From Mycobacteroides chelonae (GTDB lineage: Bacteria; Actinomycetota; Actinomycetes; Mycobacteriales; Mycobacteriaceae): 64,000 nt of DNA. The position numbers and the translations under genes were made by a program. Every line of letters begins with the position of its first letter. The stretch's first letter is position 1. Location of the stretch: assembly GCA_014204435.1 (NCBI GenBank), contig JACHLF010000004.1, positions 1-64,000 of the forward strand. The letters are read 5' to 3'. Of the stretch, positions 29,331-39,884 are shown piece after piece. The notes beneath the pieces were generated by a model. It worked only from the letters and a program-made list of their open reading frames with translations. It did not search any database and had not been told where the DNA came from.

Positions 29331-30465
29331 CCTGCACCTCGCTGACCTCCTTGGACAACGCGTCGATGGCATGTGCCAGCTCGGTGCGCTGATCCTGGGT
29401 CACTGTGTCGTAGAAGACGAATCCGTCACCCTTGCGGTACTTGCCGAGCAGGGTGTCGACCTCCTTGAAGCGCTTGTCGATGGCCTGTCCCAGTTCGGCT
29501 TTGCGCTCGTCGAGGATCGGCCGCACCGTCGCGACCGCGTTCTGCGAGCCGTCGACGTTGGCCTGGAAGTCCCACAGGTCGGTGTGGCTGAAGGTTTCTT
29601 CCTCGCCGGAGATCTTGGTCCTGGCCACCTCGTCGAGCAGGGTTTGCGCCCCGCCGGCGATCTTGGTGGTGTTGATGTCGAAGTCCTTGGCCCGCACGCC
29701 GTCTGAGAGCTCCTTGATGTCCTTGAGCAGCTGATCGGCGATCGCGTCGGTATCGGGCTGCAGGCCCGTCACCCACAGATCCTTCTCCAGTCGGTGATAG
29801 CCGGTCCACTTCTCGCCAGGTTGAAGATCTGCCTCGCGCAAGTCGATTCGCGGGTCCAGGTCATTCGGGAAGGCCTCGGCAACGGGCTCGATGCGTTCGT
29901 AGTACACACGGCTGCTCGGGTACTGCGCTTTGGCGGAGGCGATGTCCTTGGCCTTCACCGCCGCGACGAACTTGGCGGCAGCCTCGCTCAGGGCGTCGAC
30001 CTGGCTGATCACGTAGCCGCGGTAGCGGTCCGTGGCGTCCTTGAACTTGCCCTCGGCGTCCAGCTTCACCGCGGCACCGGTGATCGTGAAGTCGCGGCGG
30101 ATGCCGTCGCCGATCATGCCGGGCTTGCAGGCGGTTTGATACGTACCGGGCTCGGTGAACTGCACGATGAGCTTGCGGCTGATGCCCGCGCCGATGTTCT
30201 CGACCTCACCGAGCGCACGGTCGCCCTTGTCGTAGACATAGAACTCGGTGACCTTCGAGCCGTTGTTGGTCACGTTGAACGTGACGGGACCCGTGGTGCC
30301 CTCGGTCGTGGATACCTCGCAGCTGGAGTCGGTGGCGGTGACGCTGATCTCCTGGCTGGCACCCTCGGCACCGCCCTGGGTGGGTTCTTTGGGGGTACAG
30401 CCGGCCAGCGTCGTGCCGGTGGCCAGCGCAAGGGCGGCGGCCACGTAGGCAGGTGATGTTCTCAT
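29311..30465 (-). CDS. efeO: EfeO-type iron uptake lipoprotein (cupredoxin and M75 domains)
   Basis: 384 aa. The signal peptide ends in lipobox TLAGC. A cupredoxin-like domain (about 40-140) precedes an imelysin/M75 domain with H224-R-L-E227 in GYHRLEKDLW, the metal-binding HxxE motif. EfeO is thought to bind iron outside the membrane and pass it to EfeU. The ATG overlaps the efeU stop as ATGA (30462-30465). Compare the fused version at 24767, which lacks this His. Confidence 0.92.
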   Translation of the reverse strand: MRTSPAYVAAALALATGTTLAGCTPKEPTQGGAEGASQEISVTATDSSCEVSTTEGTTGPVTFNVTNNGSKVTEFYVYDKGDRALGEVENIGAGISRKLIVQFTEPGTYQTACKPGMIGDGIRRDFTITGAAVKLDAEGKFKDATDRYRGYVISQVDALSEAAAKFVAAVKAKDIASAKAQYPSSRVYYERIEPVAEAFPNDLDPRIDLREADLQPGEKWTGYHRLEKDLWVTGLQPDTDAIADQLLKDIKELSDGVRAKDFDINTTKIAGGAQTLLDEVARTKISGEEETFSHTDLWDFQANVDGSQNAVATVRPILDERKAELGQAIDKRFKEVDTLLGKYRKGDGFVFYDTVTQDQRTELAHAIDALSKEVSEVQGVIAGR

Positions 30466-31358
30466 CCAGCGGTCCTCTCGGGTTGGGCTTCGGTAATGGT
30501 GGTAGACGCCGCCGGCTGAGCAGCCACCGGACGTAGGAACAGGCCGAGCACGATCACCAGGTAGGTGACCCAGCCAGCAAGCTGCAGCACCGTCGGAGTC
30601 GGTGTCACGTTGAAGATCCCGCGCAGCAGCTCCCCGTACCAGGCGCTCCAGTCGAACCAGCCGGTGATGTCAAAGGCCTTGTACGACAGGCCGGGAAGCC
30701 AGCCGACGGTCTGCAGCGCGCCGATGCCGTAGGAGAGGATGCCGGCGGCCACCACCACCAGGAAGGCGCCGGTGTACTTGAAGAACTTGCTCAGATTGAT
30801 CTTGACGGCGCCGCGGTACATGCCATAGGACAATGCCGTCGCGATCGCGACGCCGGTCACCAGTCCGGCCAGGGGCCAGGCGGTTTCGGCCTTGGCGTAG
30901 CCGACCATGAACAGCGCCGTCTCGACGCCCTCACGCCCCACTGACAGGAAGGCCACGGTCAAGACCGCCAGTGCCCCGGTCTCTAGGGCCTGCGCCATGC
31001 CGTGGCGCAACTCTCCGGCGATGCCGGCCGCGGCGATACGCATCCACAGGACCATGGTGGTGACGATGGCGACCGCGACCAGCGAGGCCACCCCGGCGAT
31101 CGCCTCGGCCCCCAGGTCACTGATGGTGTTACTGCCGAAATGGATCGTCAGGAAGATGATCAGGGTCATCGCGATGGCACCGGCCACACCCAGCCACACC
31201 CAGCGCAGGGCGTCGCGGCGATTGGACTTCACGAGGAACGCGATCAAGATCATCACCACGATCCCGCATTCGAGCCCTTCGCGTAGTCCGATGAGACCGC
31301 TGCTGAAGTATTGCGAGAAGTTCGTCGGCCCGTCGGCTAGGACGCCGATACTGCGCAT
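30462..31358 (-). CDS. efeU: EfeU/FTR1 family iron permease
   Basis: 298 aa with seven predicted helices. Both FTR1 motifs are present: LREGLECGI near residue 26 and GREGVETALF near 150. It heads the canonical efeUOB operon on the minus strand. Divergent lpqU starts 174 bases away, and an IdeR-like box sits 48 bases upstream of the ATG. It is shorter than the fused permease at 24767 because it lacks the EfeO part. Confidence 0.93.
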   Translation of the reverse strand: MRSIGVLADGPTNFSQYFSSGLIGLREGLECGIVVMILIAFLVKSNRRDALRWVWLGVAGAIAMTLIIFLTIHFGSNTISDLGAEAIAGVASLVAVAIVTTMVLWMRIAAAGIAGELRHGMAQALETGALAVLTVAFLSVGREGVETALFMVGYAKAETAWPLAGLVTGVAIATALSYGMYRGAVKINLSKFFKYTGAFLVVVAAGILSYGIGALQTVGWLPGLSYKAFDITGWFDWSAWYGELLRGIFNVTPTPTVLQLAGWVTYLVIVLGLFLRPVAAQPAASTTITEAQPERTAG

Positions 31359-31405
31359 GTCCAGGGTCCTGTTCCTTCATGGGACTTTGGCTAGCCAATG
31401 CTTGC

Positions 31406-31424
31406 CAAGGTGCGGCTGACCTTA
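31406..31424. promoter_or_regulatory. IdeR-like iron box upstream of the canonical efeUOB operon
   Basis: CAAGGTGCGGCTGACCTTA matches the IdeR consensus at 13 of 19 positions by eye, with AGGT and ACCT half-sites in the right phase. It lies between efeU (minus) and lpqU (plus), nearer efeU. Iron repression of efeUOB is the likely role. Confidence 0.55.
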
Positions 31425-31531
31425 CCTGAAACCCGGGGGCGTGGGCGCCGGCACAGCATCGGCTGCGTGGGCAAGTGCCCAGCGCATGCGACGATGGACG
31501 TCAATCCATCGCACCGTCTAGGAGTTCCGTC

Positions 31532-33674
<2,143 letters not shown>

Positions 33675-33696
33675 CGGTTGGAACTGAGGCCGAGCT

Positions 33697-34329
33697 ATGG
33701 CGGAACCCAGGCGCCGGCCCGCGTCCGGTAGGTCGCGGGGGCCGGCTCCGGCCGCGCGTAAACGGACGCCGGTCAAGCGTCCGGCGCAGAAGGTCGTCAG
33801 GGGTCCGGCCCGCAACGGACCGGCAGCACCGGCCAAGAGCAGCGGGGTCACCGATGTGGTGGCCGCATCGATCGAACGCAGCGCCGAGCATCAGTCCGAG
33901 CAGCGCCTGGGCTCTACCGCGCGGCGGGCCGCCATCCTGGCGGCGGTGGTGTGTGCGCTGACCTTGACCGTGGCGGGTCCGGTGCGCACCTACTTCTCGC
34001 AGCAGGCCGAGAAGAACCAGCTCGCGGCCGCGGAAGCCCAACTGCGCGAACAGATTGCCTCGCTCGAGGACAAGAAGCGTCGACTGGCCGACCCGGCCTA
34101 CATCGCCGCTCAGGCGCGCGAGCGGCTGGGATTCGTGATGCCCGGTGAGGTGCCCTTCCAGGTGCAGCTGCCCAACGCACCCGTTGACGCCCGGCCGCAG
34201 GGGCAGGGGCCGGTGGACAACGGCAATCCCTGGTACACCAACCTGTGGCACAACATCGCCGACTCGCCGACGGACATACCGACCGCGTCGCCCGCTGTCG
34301 TGCCCGCACCGACAGCTCCGCGCCCGTGA
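33697..34329 (+). CDS. ftsB: Septum formation initiator FtsB/DivIC family protein
   Basis: 210 aa. A long basic Pro/Arg/Ala-rich cytoplasmic tail (1-80) is followed by one helix (AAILAAVVCALTLTVAG) and a coiled coil (AEKNQLAAAEAQLREQIASL), then the DivIC motif ADPAYIAAQARERLGFVMPGE and a Pro-rich end. It is a divisome component that pairs with FtsL/FtsQ. Syntenic with Rv1024. Its stop overlaps the GTG of the next gene (GTGA). Confidence 0.93.
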   Translation: MAEPRRRPASGRSRGPAPAARKRTPVKRPAQKVVRGPARNGPAAPAKSSGVTDVVAASIERSAEHQSEQRLGSTARRAAILAAVVCALTLTVAGPVRTYFSQQAEKNQLAAAEAQLREQIASLEDKKRRLADPAYIAAQARERLGFVMPGEVPFQVQLPNAPVDARPQGQGPVDNGNPWYTNLWHNIADSPTDIPTASPAVVPAPTAPRP

Positions 34330-34808
34330 TCTCTGACGACGACATCGCCGCGGTCACAGCGCAATTGGGCCGGGCGCCGCGGGGGATGCTGGAGGTCTCC
34401 TACCGTTGTCCCAACGGTGAGCCTGCCGTGGTGAAGACCGCGCCGCGGCTGCCCGACGGTACGCCGTTTCCCACGCTGTACTACCTGACCCATCCGGCCC
34501 TCACCGCCGCGGCAAGCCGACTGGAGTCGGGCGGTCTGATGCGCGATATGACCGAACGCCTTGCCTCCGACGAGGACCTGGCGGCTGCGTATCGGCGGGC
34601 ACACGAGAGCTATCTGGCCGAGCGCGATGCCATCGAGTCGCTGGGAACCGGCGTGACCGCGGGCGGCATGCCCGACAGGGTCAAGTGCCTGCACGTGTTG
34701 ATTGGGCACTCGCTGGCCGCGGGCCCGGGGGTTAATCCCCTGGGGGATGAGGCAATTCGTGAGTTGGCGGGCACCATGCCAGGCGTGCTTCCCGAGGTGT
34801 GGGAGTGA
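34326..34808 (+). CDS. DUF501 family protein
   Basis: 160 aa. Typical DUF501 features are LGRAPRGMLEVSYRCPNGEP, PFPTLYYLTHPAL, and GMPDRVKCLHVLIGHSLA with a Cys-His pair that may bind metal. Function unknown, but it is almost always between ftsB and ppx in actinobacteria. The GTG at 34326 overlaps the ftsB stop and its own stop overlaps the ppx GTG. Confidence 0.92.
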   Translation: MISDDDIAAVTAQLGRAPRGMLEVSYRCPNGEPAVVKTAPRLPDGTPFPTLYYLTHPALTAAASRLESGGLMRDMTERLASDEDLAAAYRRAHESYLAERDAIESLGTGVTAGGMPDRVKCLHVLIGHSLAAGPGVNPLGDEAIRELAGTMPGVLPEVWE

Positions 34809-35749
34809 CTCGTGTTGCCGCTGTCGATTGCGGTACCAACTCGATTCGTCTGCTGATCTCGGATATCGATGACGCCGGACGATTGTCCGACGTGCACCGT
34901 GAGATGCGGATCGTGCGCCTGGGTCAGGGCGTCGACGCGACGGGGGAGTTCGCGCCGGAAGCCATCGAGCGGACTCGGGTAGCGCTGGCGGCGTATGTCG
35001 GGCTGATGAAATCACTTGAGGTGCAGCGGGTTCGTATGGTCGCCACCTCGGCTGCCCGCGATGTCTGCAACCGCGAGGCGTTCTTCGCGATGACCGCCGA
35101 GCTGCTGGGAGATGTGGTGGCCGGGGCCGTCGCGGAGGTCATCACCGGCACCGAAGAGGCGGCGCTCTCGTTCGCCGGAGCGGTGGGTGAGCTGGACGCG
35201 GCGGCGGGGCCCTTCGTGGTTGTCGACCTTGGTGGTGGGTCCACCGAGACGGTGATCGGCGATGCCGATGGGGTGCGGGCCAGCTTCTCGGCCGACATCG
35301 GCTGTGTGCGGCTCACCGAGCGGTGTTTGCACTCGGACCCGCCCACCGCCGACGAGATCGCTGCGGCACGCGATGCGGTGCGGGCTCAGTTGGCGCGGAC
35401 ATTCGCTGTCGTGCCGGTGCAGGGCGCACGAACCTGGGTGGGGGTCGCGGGCACCTTCACCACGCTGGCGGCCCTTGCCCATCGGCTGGATGCGTATGAC
35501 CCGGCCGCGATCCATCTCTCGCGGGTGCCGCTGGGGCGCCTAGCCGAGGTGACGTCCTCGCTGATCGCGATGCCGCGCGCCGCGCGGGCCGCCCTAGGGC
35601 CGATGCACGAGGGGCGCGTCGATGTGATTGGCGGTGGCTCGATCGTCGTGGAGGAATTGGCGCGTGAGTTGTCCGGTCGCGCCGGGATCACCGAGCTGGT
35701 GGTCAGTGAGCACGACATCCTGGACGGCATCGCGATATCTTTGCGGTAG
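34805..35749 (+). CDS. ppx: Exopolyphosphatase / pppGpp phosphohydrolase family protein
   Basis: 314 aa, sugar kinase/HSP70-type ATPase fold. The phosphate-1 loop is VDCGTNSIRLLI, the second is VVVDLGGGSTETVIGD, and the adenosine region is DVIGGGSIVVEELA; HDILDGIA lies near the end. It corresponds to Rv1026, which acts on polyphosphate. GTG 34805 overlaps the DUF501 stop (GTGA) and yields VTRVAAVDCG; a GTG six bases earlier is also possible. Confidence 0.93.
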   Translation: MTRVAAVDCGTNSIRLLISDIDDAGRLSDVHREMRIVRLGQGVDATGEFAPEAIERTRVALAAYVGLMKSLEVQRVRMVATSAARDVCNREAFFAMTAELLGDVVAGAVAEVITGTEEAALSFAGAVGELDAAAGPFVVVDLGGGSTETVIGDADGVRASFSADIGCVRLTERCLHSDPPTADEIAAARDAVRAQLARTFAVVPVQGARTWVGVAGTFTTLAALAHRLDAYDPAAIHLSRVPLGRLAEVTSSLIAMPRAARAALGPMHEGRVDVIGGGSIVVEELARELSGRAGITELVVSEHDILDGIAISLR

Positions 35750-35826
35750 CTCGCCTTGACCTCACCCTTTGTGGGCCGAGTCACAGTTGGCAGTCTTAAC
35801 TCCCCTGGATTTAATGGCTACAGAAG

Positions 35827-35841
35827 TCAACTGACAGTTGA
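35827..35841. promoter_or_regulatory. 15-bp inverted repeat upstream of the alpha/beta hydrolase
   Basis: TCAACTGACAGTTGA is a perfect inverted repeat (7-base arms, 1-base centre) in the AT-rich gap after ppx. A related half, CACAGTTGGC, lies at 35782. Nearly the same 15-mer (13 of 15 bases) occurs at 39862-39876 before the XRE regulator gene. Probably a regulator binding site. Confidence 0.6.
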
Positions 35842-35943
35842 TATATTGACTTAGTTGTATAACGCTGAGTTGAAGTGGCGCAGCGCCGCGCACGAGCCCG
35901 GATCGGCAAATGTGTGATTAGGTGCGGAAGGTTTGGTTTCCTC

Positions 35944-36834
35944 GTGTCAACTTCCATGTCGAAGGCCGACGTACGCGAAATTGGAGTCTCGGAGACGGGT
36001 TTCGTACGACGGTTGGACCCGGATGGCGCCGCGGTCGCCTACCGGACATACGGGCGCGCCCGGCCGGGCGTCGCCAACGTGGTGCTGGTGCACGGCAGCC
36101 TGCAAAACTCGACCGTGTGGTCCAAGCACGGCTACATTGCGCAGCTCTCCCAGCAGTACCGGGTGACCACTATCGACGTGCGCGGGCATGGCGCTAGTGA
36201 GAAACCGGACCATGCCGGCGGATATGCGATCGCCTCGTCGGCGCGAGATGTTTGCGCCGTGCTGGATCACCTGGACATCCGACGGACGCACTACCTTGGC
36301 TACTCGTTGGGCGGGCGAATCGGCTTGACCCTGGCGGCCACCGCCCCGGAGCGGCTCACCTCGCTGGTGGTGGCGGGCTCCTCGCATCGCCCCCAGCGCG
36401 GCGCGGTCGACGTGCTGATCTTCCCGAATGCCGTGTGCGTGGTTGAGAAATCCGGACTCGCGGCCTTCATCGAAGGATGGGAGTCGCATCGCGGTCAACA
36501 GATGGGGGCGGGCTGCCGGGCGACGATCGAGGCGCTGGGGCAGCGCGGACTGGCGTCCTTGCTGCGCCAATGGGACGACGAACCGGGTGTCGCGGAAGAG
36601 GCATTGCTGCAGATCGACACGCCCACACTGTTTTTCGCCGGTTCCGAGGACCCGATGCGGCTGGCCGAGTCCCGGGAGGCCGCGGTGCGAATGCCGCGCG
36701 CCTACTTCGCCCTGCTCGACGGCTGCAACCACGGCCAGACGGTGACGATGCGCGAGCGCATCCTGGAGCGCGCCGAGGCGTTCTTCCGGCTGTCCGAGTT
36801 CTCTGACATCGAGAAGCTTCGGGTGGCCGGATGA
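35944..36834 (+). CDS. Alpha/beta hydrolase
   Basis: 296 aa from GTG 35944. The nucleophile elbow GYSLGG places Ser near 121. The acid Asp is in FFAGSEDPM near 236 and the His in DGCNHGQT near 262. The oxyanion region is LVHGSLQNSTVW. Substrate unknown. GTG 35875 and ATG 35956 are other possible starts; none has a strong ribosome site. Its stop overlaps the ATG of the exporter gene (ATGA), so the two are one operon, downstream of the inverted repeat at 35827. Confidence 0.82.
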   Translation: MSTSMSKADVREIGVSETGFVRRLDPDGAAVAYRTYGRARPGVANVVLVHGSLQNSTVWSKHGYIAQLSQQYRVTTIDVRGHGASEKPDHAGGYAIASSARDVCAVLDHLDIRRTHYLGYSLGGRIGLTLAATAPERLTSLVVAGSSHRPQRGAVDVLIFPNAVCVVEKSGLAAFIEGWESHRGQQMGAGCRATIEALGQRGLASLLRQWDDEPGVAEEALLQIDTPTLFFAGSEDPMRLAESREAAVRMPRAYFALLDGCNHGQTVTMRERILERAEAFFRLSEFSDIEKLRVAG

Positions 36835-37691
36835 CCGATCGTCCCGAGTTGGTGACTCTCGCTCGTATCGGGGTGCTGGGCGGCATATCGGGCGGGCTGC
36901 TGGGCGGTGGCACCGGCGTCATCACCGTTCCCTCGCTGGCGCGGGCAACCACGTTGAGCCGGGCCGTCATTCACGGCACCTCGACACTGCCGAATGTCTC
37001 GGCGGCGATTGCGGGCAGCACCGTCTACGCGTTGCACGGGGCGAAGATCGATGTGGTGGCCGGGGCCGGTCTGATGGCAGGCGGCGTTGTGGGTGCGGTG
37101 GTGGGCGCCAGGCTGGTGGCGCGAATCCCGGAGTGGATTCTCAAGGCGCTGTTCGTGTTCGTGCTGCTGGCTACCGCGACCAAGCTGCTGTTGAGCGCCG
37201 CGGGCATAGACCCTTCCGCCGGCGAGGCGCTGCTGCCCGAGAGCGTGCTTGCCCATATCCCCGCGGTGATCGCCATCGGGGCCGTCCTCGGATTCGTGGT
37301 GGGCGCCTGGTCGGCCGCGTTGGGTCTGGGTGGTGGATTGTTGACGGTTCCGGCGATGTTAGTGCTCTTCGGTTCCGATCTGCACGTGGCGGAGGGCACT
37401 TCGTTGATGGTGATGCTGCCCAACGCGCTCGTCGCGGCGACCACACACCTGCGGCAGGGCACCGCCGACGCGCCGATTGGATTTCGGTTGGCGGCATTTG
37501 CCTTGTCAGGCACGGTGATCGGTGCGCTGTTGGCGTTGGCGCTCAATGCCCGCTGGCTGGCGCTGGTGTTTGGTTGCTACCTGGTGTTTATCGCCGTCCG
37601 GGAGATCGTGCGGGTGGTGAGGGACTTTCCTTCGGATAGGACGAAAAAACCAGATGCGGCGTCGGTGCCTCAGGTGTGTGTCGGCGGTTGA
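36831..37691 (+). CDS. TauE/SafE family sulfite/organic anion exporter
   Basis: 286 aa with about eight helices in two repeats. Each starts with a glycine-rich motif: GGISGGLLGGGTGVITVPSL near residue 15 and AWSAALGLGGGLLTVPAML near 160. This is typical of TauE/SafE (DUF81) permeases that export sulfite, sulfonates or other organic acids. The last 104 bases overlap, tail to tail, the end of the MAB_1171c-family gene on the other strand. Confidence 0.88.
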   Translation: MTDRPELVTLARIGVLGGISGGLLGGGTGVITVPSLARATTLSRAVIHGTSTLPNVSAAIAGSTVYALHGAKIDVVAGAGLMAGGVVGAVVGARLVARIPEWILKALFVFVLLATATKLLLSAAGIDPSAGEALLPESVLAHIPAVIAIGAVLGFVVGAWSAALGLGGGLLTVPAMLVLFGSDLHVAEGTSLMVMLPNALVAATTHLRQGTADAPIGFRLAAFALSGTVIGALLALALNARWLALVFGCYLVFIAVREIVRVVRDFPSDRTKKPDAASVPQVCVGG

Positions 37692-38805
37692 TCTGCTGAA
37701 GCCCGTGCGAGACCTCTAGGAGCCACTGCAGCTCTTGCTTGCGGTTGGCGCCGGCAAACTCGCCGATGATCTTGATGCCCGAGCGCATTTGACTGCGCGG
37801 CGCGATGCGTTGTTGCTTGATGGCCGAATGGATCTGGCGGGCCGGCGAGGTAGATGAGGTGTCCTCGGCGATGTACGGTCGGATGGCACTTAGGCCGTCG
37901 CGAATCTCCACGATCCTGCGGTAGAGCCGGTAGTTGTGGTCGCCGATCGCGGCGTTGGGCGAGGCCAGCGCGATCTGGGTGTTGCCCTCGTACAGTGCGG
38001 TCCATAGCGGTTCGAGCTGGCGGTGCCAACGGAAGGTCTGGATGCGTTGGCGAATCGCGGAGAATAGCTGCGAAAAAGATGGTCCCGCAAGGCCTATCAC
38101 GATAAAGATCTGTCCGATCGTAGCGGCTAGCGGCGCCAGCCGCTGCCAGGAGTAGCTATCGTTGGTGATCATGCCGTAGATCGCCGAGTGGGCCCGCATA
38201 ATGCAGAACGCTACGCACATGGCGGCTCCGGCTGCGGTCAGCAGCATGCTGCGCCGCAGCCACGCCACGTCGTGAAAGCGGGCGTATTGCAGGCATTTGA
38301 TGACGATCAGCAGCGCGGCCAGGCCATAGGTGATCAGATAGATCAGCATGTAGGCGACCCAGGCGGGCTTGTTGCCGTGTGATGCGTAGAAGTCTTGCGG
38401 CAGTTCGTAGGTAGGTGCCACAAACCAGCAGAGGGTCAGGGCGGCGCCGACGCCGACGGCCATCCAAGCCCAGAGTCGTGTGCGCTGTACCGCGCGTGGA
38501 CCGGATTCTCCCCAAAAGGTGATGACGGTGAGAACGCATGCGGCCCAAGCCATGCCGCCGGACAGGTTTAAGACGAGCCGGCCTATATTGTGCACACCGA
38601 CCAGGCTGTCGAACTTCTGGGATAGGGGCGGGGTCGCAAGGGTGACGGCTATTCCCTTGAAGAGGAAGGACAACAACAGCGCCACAGAGGCCGGTGGCCG
38701 CGCCCGCGAGCGCAGCATGGCTGCGGCGACCACCGCGACGGCACCAAAGCTGAAGACGGCCGCTACCGAATACGCAGCGGCGGAGTTTTCCCAAACTGAC
38801 GTCAC
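37588..38805 (-). CDS. MAB_1171c family membrane protein (DUF6545-type putative transporter)
   Basis: 405 aa. The first 240 residues hold about seven helices. The last 165 form a soluble cytoplasmic region with WHRQLEPLWTALYE and YRLYRRIVEIRDGLSAIRPY. This matches the actinobacterial family NCBI calls MAB_1171c, found next to ImmA-like proteases and XRE regulators. Real transport has not been shown to my knowledge. The GTG at 38805 overlaps the upstream protease stop (GTGA, 38802-38805), so it is translationally coupled. The C-terminal 35 codons overlap the convergent TauE-type gene. Confidence 0.82.
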   Translation of the reverse strand: MTSVWENSAAAYSVAAVFSFGAVAVVAAAMLRSRARPPASVALLLSFLFKGIAVTLATPPLSQKFDSLVGVHNIGRLVLNLSGGMAWAACVLTVITFWGESGPRAVQRTRLWAWMAVGVGAALTLCWFVAPTYELPQDFYASHGNKPAWVAYMLIYLITYGLAALLIVIKCLQYARFHDVAWLRRSMLLTAAGAAMCVAFCIMRAHSAIYGMITNDSYSWQRLAPLAATIGQIFIVIGLAGPSFSQLFSAIRQRIQTFRWHRQLEPLWTALYEGNTQIALASPNAAIGDHNYRLYRRIVEIRDGLSAIRPYIAEDTSSTSPARQIHSAIKQQRIAPRSQMRSGIKIIGEFAGANRKQELQWLLEVSHGLQQINRRHTPEAPTPHLVFSSYPKESPSPPARSPGRR

Positions 38806-39320
38806 GGCGCCGCCGGCGGGCCTTCCAAGGTTAGCGATGCCAAGATCCGTCGTAAGTTGGGATTCGTGACGGCGATCGGACGGTGATTGTCGGTACTGAC
38901 GCGCTGTCCCATCATCGAGGCCAGCATCTCGGCCTCGACTTCCTGATCGTCCAGGTAGCTTTCGCGGCACAGGATTTCGGCCAGATCATGGTTGCTCGAT
39001 CCGGTATGGCCACACATCACATGGCTCAGCTCGTGCAGGATGATGTGCTCGCGGTGCATGGCGGTGGTGTCGCTGTCGTACACCACGTAGTCGGTGGCAT
39101 CGGTACGCACCAGCAATCCGTGTACTCCACTGCCGGACAGCGAGTAGGGGACCAGCTGGATGTCGCGCTGGCCAAGCTCGCTGGCGCGGGCGCGGATGTC
39201 TTCGACCGTGGTCAGCGACTCAAGCCCAAGGTCGGCGAGCTTGCGCGCACACTGCTGGTGCATCGCCTGAAGCTCGCGAGTGGACCGCAGATCGGTTGTC
39301 ATACAACGCATCTTCGGCAT
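38802..39320 (-). CDS. ImmA/IrrE family metallopeptidase
   Basis: 172 aa. The zinc protease motif H96-E-L-S-H100 is in ILHELSHVMCGH, with an acidic helix downstream (DDQEVEAEMLASMM) that can supply the third ligand. In known pairs (ImmA-ImmR, IrrE-DdrO) such proteases cleave their partner XRE repressor when activated. Here it starts two bases after the XRE gene stop and overlaps the membrane protein gene, making a three-gene operon. Confidence 0.88.
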   Translation of the reverse strand: MPKMRCMTTDLRSTRELQAMHQQCARKLADLGLESLTTVEDIRARASELGQRDIQLVPYSLSGSGVHGLLVRTDATDYVVYDSDTTAMHREHIILHELSHVMCGHTGSSNHDLAEILCRESYLDDQEVEAEMLASMMGQRVSTDNHRPIAVTNPNLRRILASLTLEGPPAAP

Positions 39321-39322
39321 GA

Positions 39323-39799
39323 TTACTGCCCGCTACTGGCCGAATTGTCCACCGTCGGCAGGCCCTGGAGTGCGCGCACGTGGTCAAGCACCGCTGCGAC
39401 GGTCTCCAAGCTCTGCTTGTTCAGGCCGATCGCGCGCAACGCGATCAGCTCCACCTCGTCCCGCGTGGTCTCGTCCAGGGCGCCCAGTCGCTCATCGAGT
39501 GAGTAGGTGCGCTCGGGATCGGTGAGTGCCGAGAGCGGAACACGGAAGAAGTCGGCGAGTGCGCCGAGCAGGTCGATGGCTGGGCGGGCGCGCTTACCGG
39601 TGCGCAGCGCCGACAGGTAGGCGCCGCCGACCTTGATGCCGGGGTGGGCCTTCTTGATGCCGTTGGCCACCTCGTCGTTGGTCCACATGCGCCCGTCGGG
39701 GCGCCGATGGGACTGGAAGAGCGCATTGATGCGGTCGGCAAGATTCGCATCGGCCTTGGCGTCCTGGATAAGCGCCGTCGGCGGGCTCGTGGTGGCCAT
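39323..39799 (-). CDS. XRE family regulator, EspR-like
   Basis: 158 aa. A helix-turn-helix of the XRE type lies at about residues 20-95 (LADRINALFQSHRRPDGRMW, then VANGIKKAHPGIKVGGAYLS and LLGALADFFRVPLSALTD). It is followed by a C-terminal helical dimerisation region, as in EspR of M. tuberculosis. It heads the operon with the ImmA-like protease and the MAB_1171c-family protein, and is the predicted protease target. A 15-bp inverted repeat lies about 63-77 bases upstream of the ATG. Confidence 0.85.
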   Translation of the reverse strand: MATTSPPTALIQDAKADANLADRINALFQSHRRPDGRMWTNDEVANGIKKAHPGIKVGGAYLSALRTGKRARPAIDLLGALADFFRVPLSALTDPERTYSLDERLGALDETTRDEVELIALRAIGLNKQSLETVAAVLDHVRALQGLPTVDNSASSGQ

Positions 39800-39861
39800 T
39801 GAATAAGTGAAACACCGATGTCGTGCGCCCTCAACGTCAGGAGGTGCACTCTGAGGGTGAT

Positions 39862-39876
39862 TCAACGCACAGTTGA
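39862..39876. promoter_or_regulatory. 15-bp inverted repeat upstream of the XRE-ImmA-MAB_1171c operon
   Basis: TCAACGCACAGTTGA (TCAAC-N5-GTTGA) lies in the 85-base gap between the acyl ligase stop and the XRE start. It differs from the repeat at 35827-35841 at only two central positions. A third similar half, TCAACGTCAGG, is at 39832. Suggested operator of the XRE protein. Confidence 0.6.
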
Positions 39877-39884
39877 GCTGTGGG

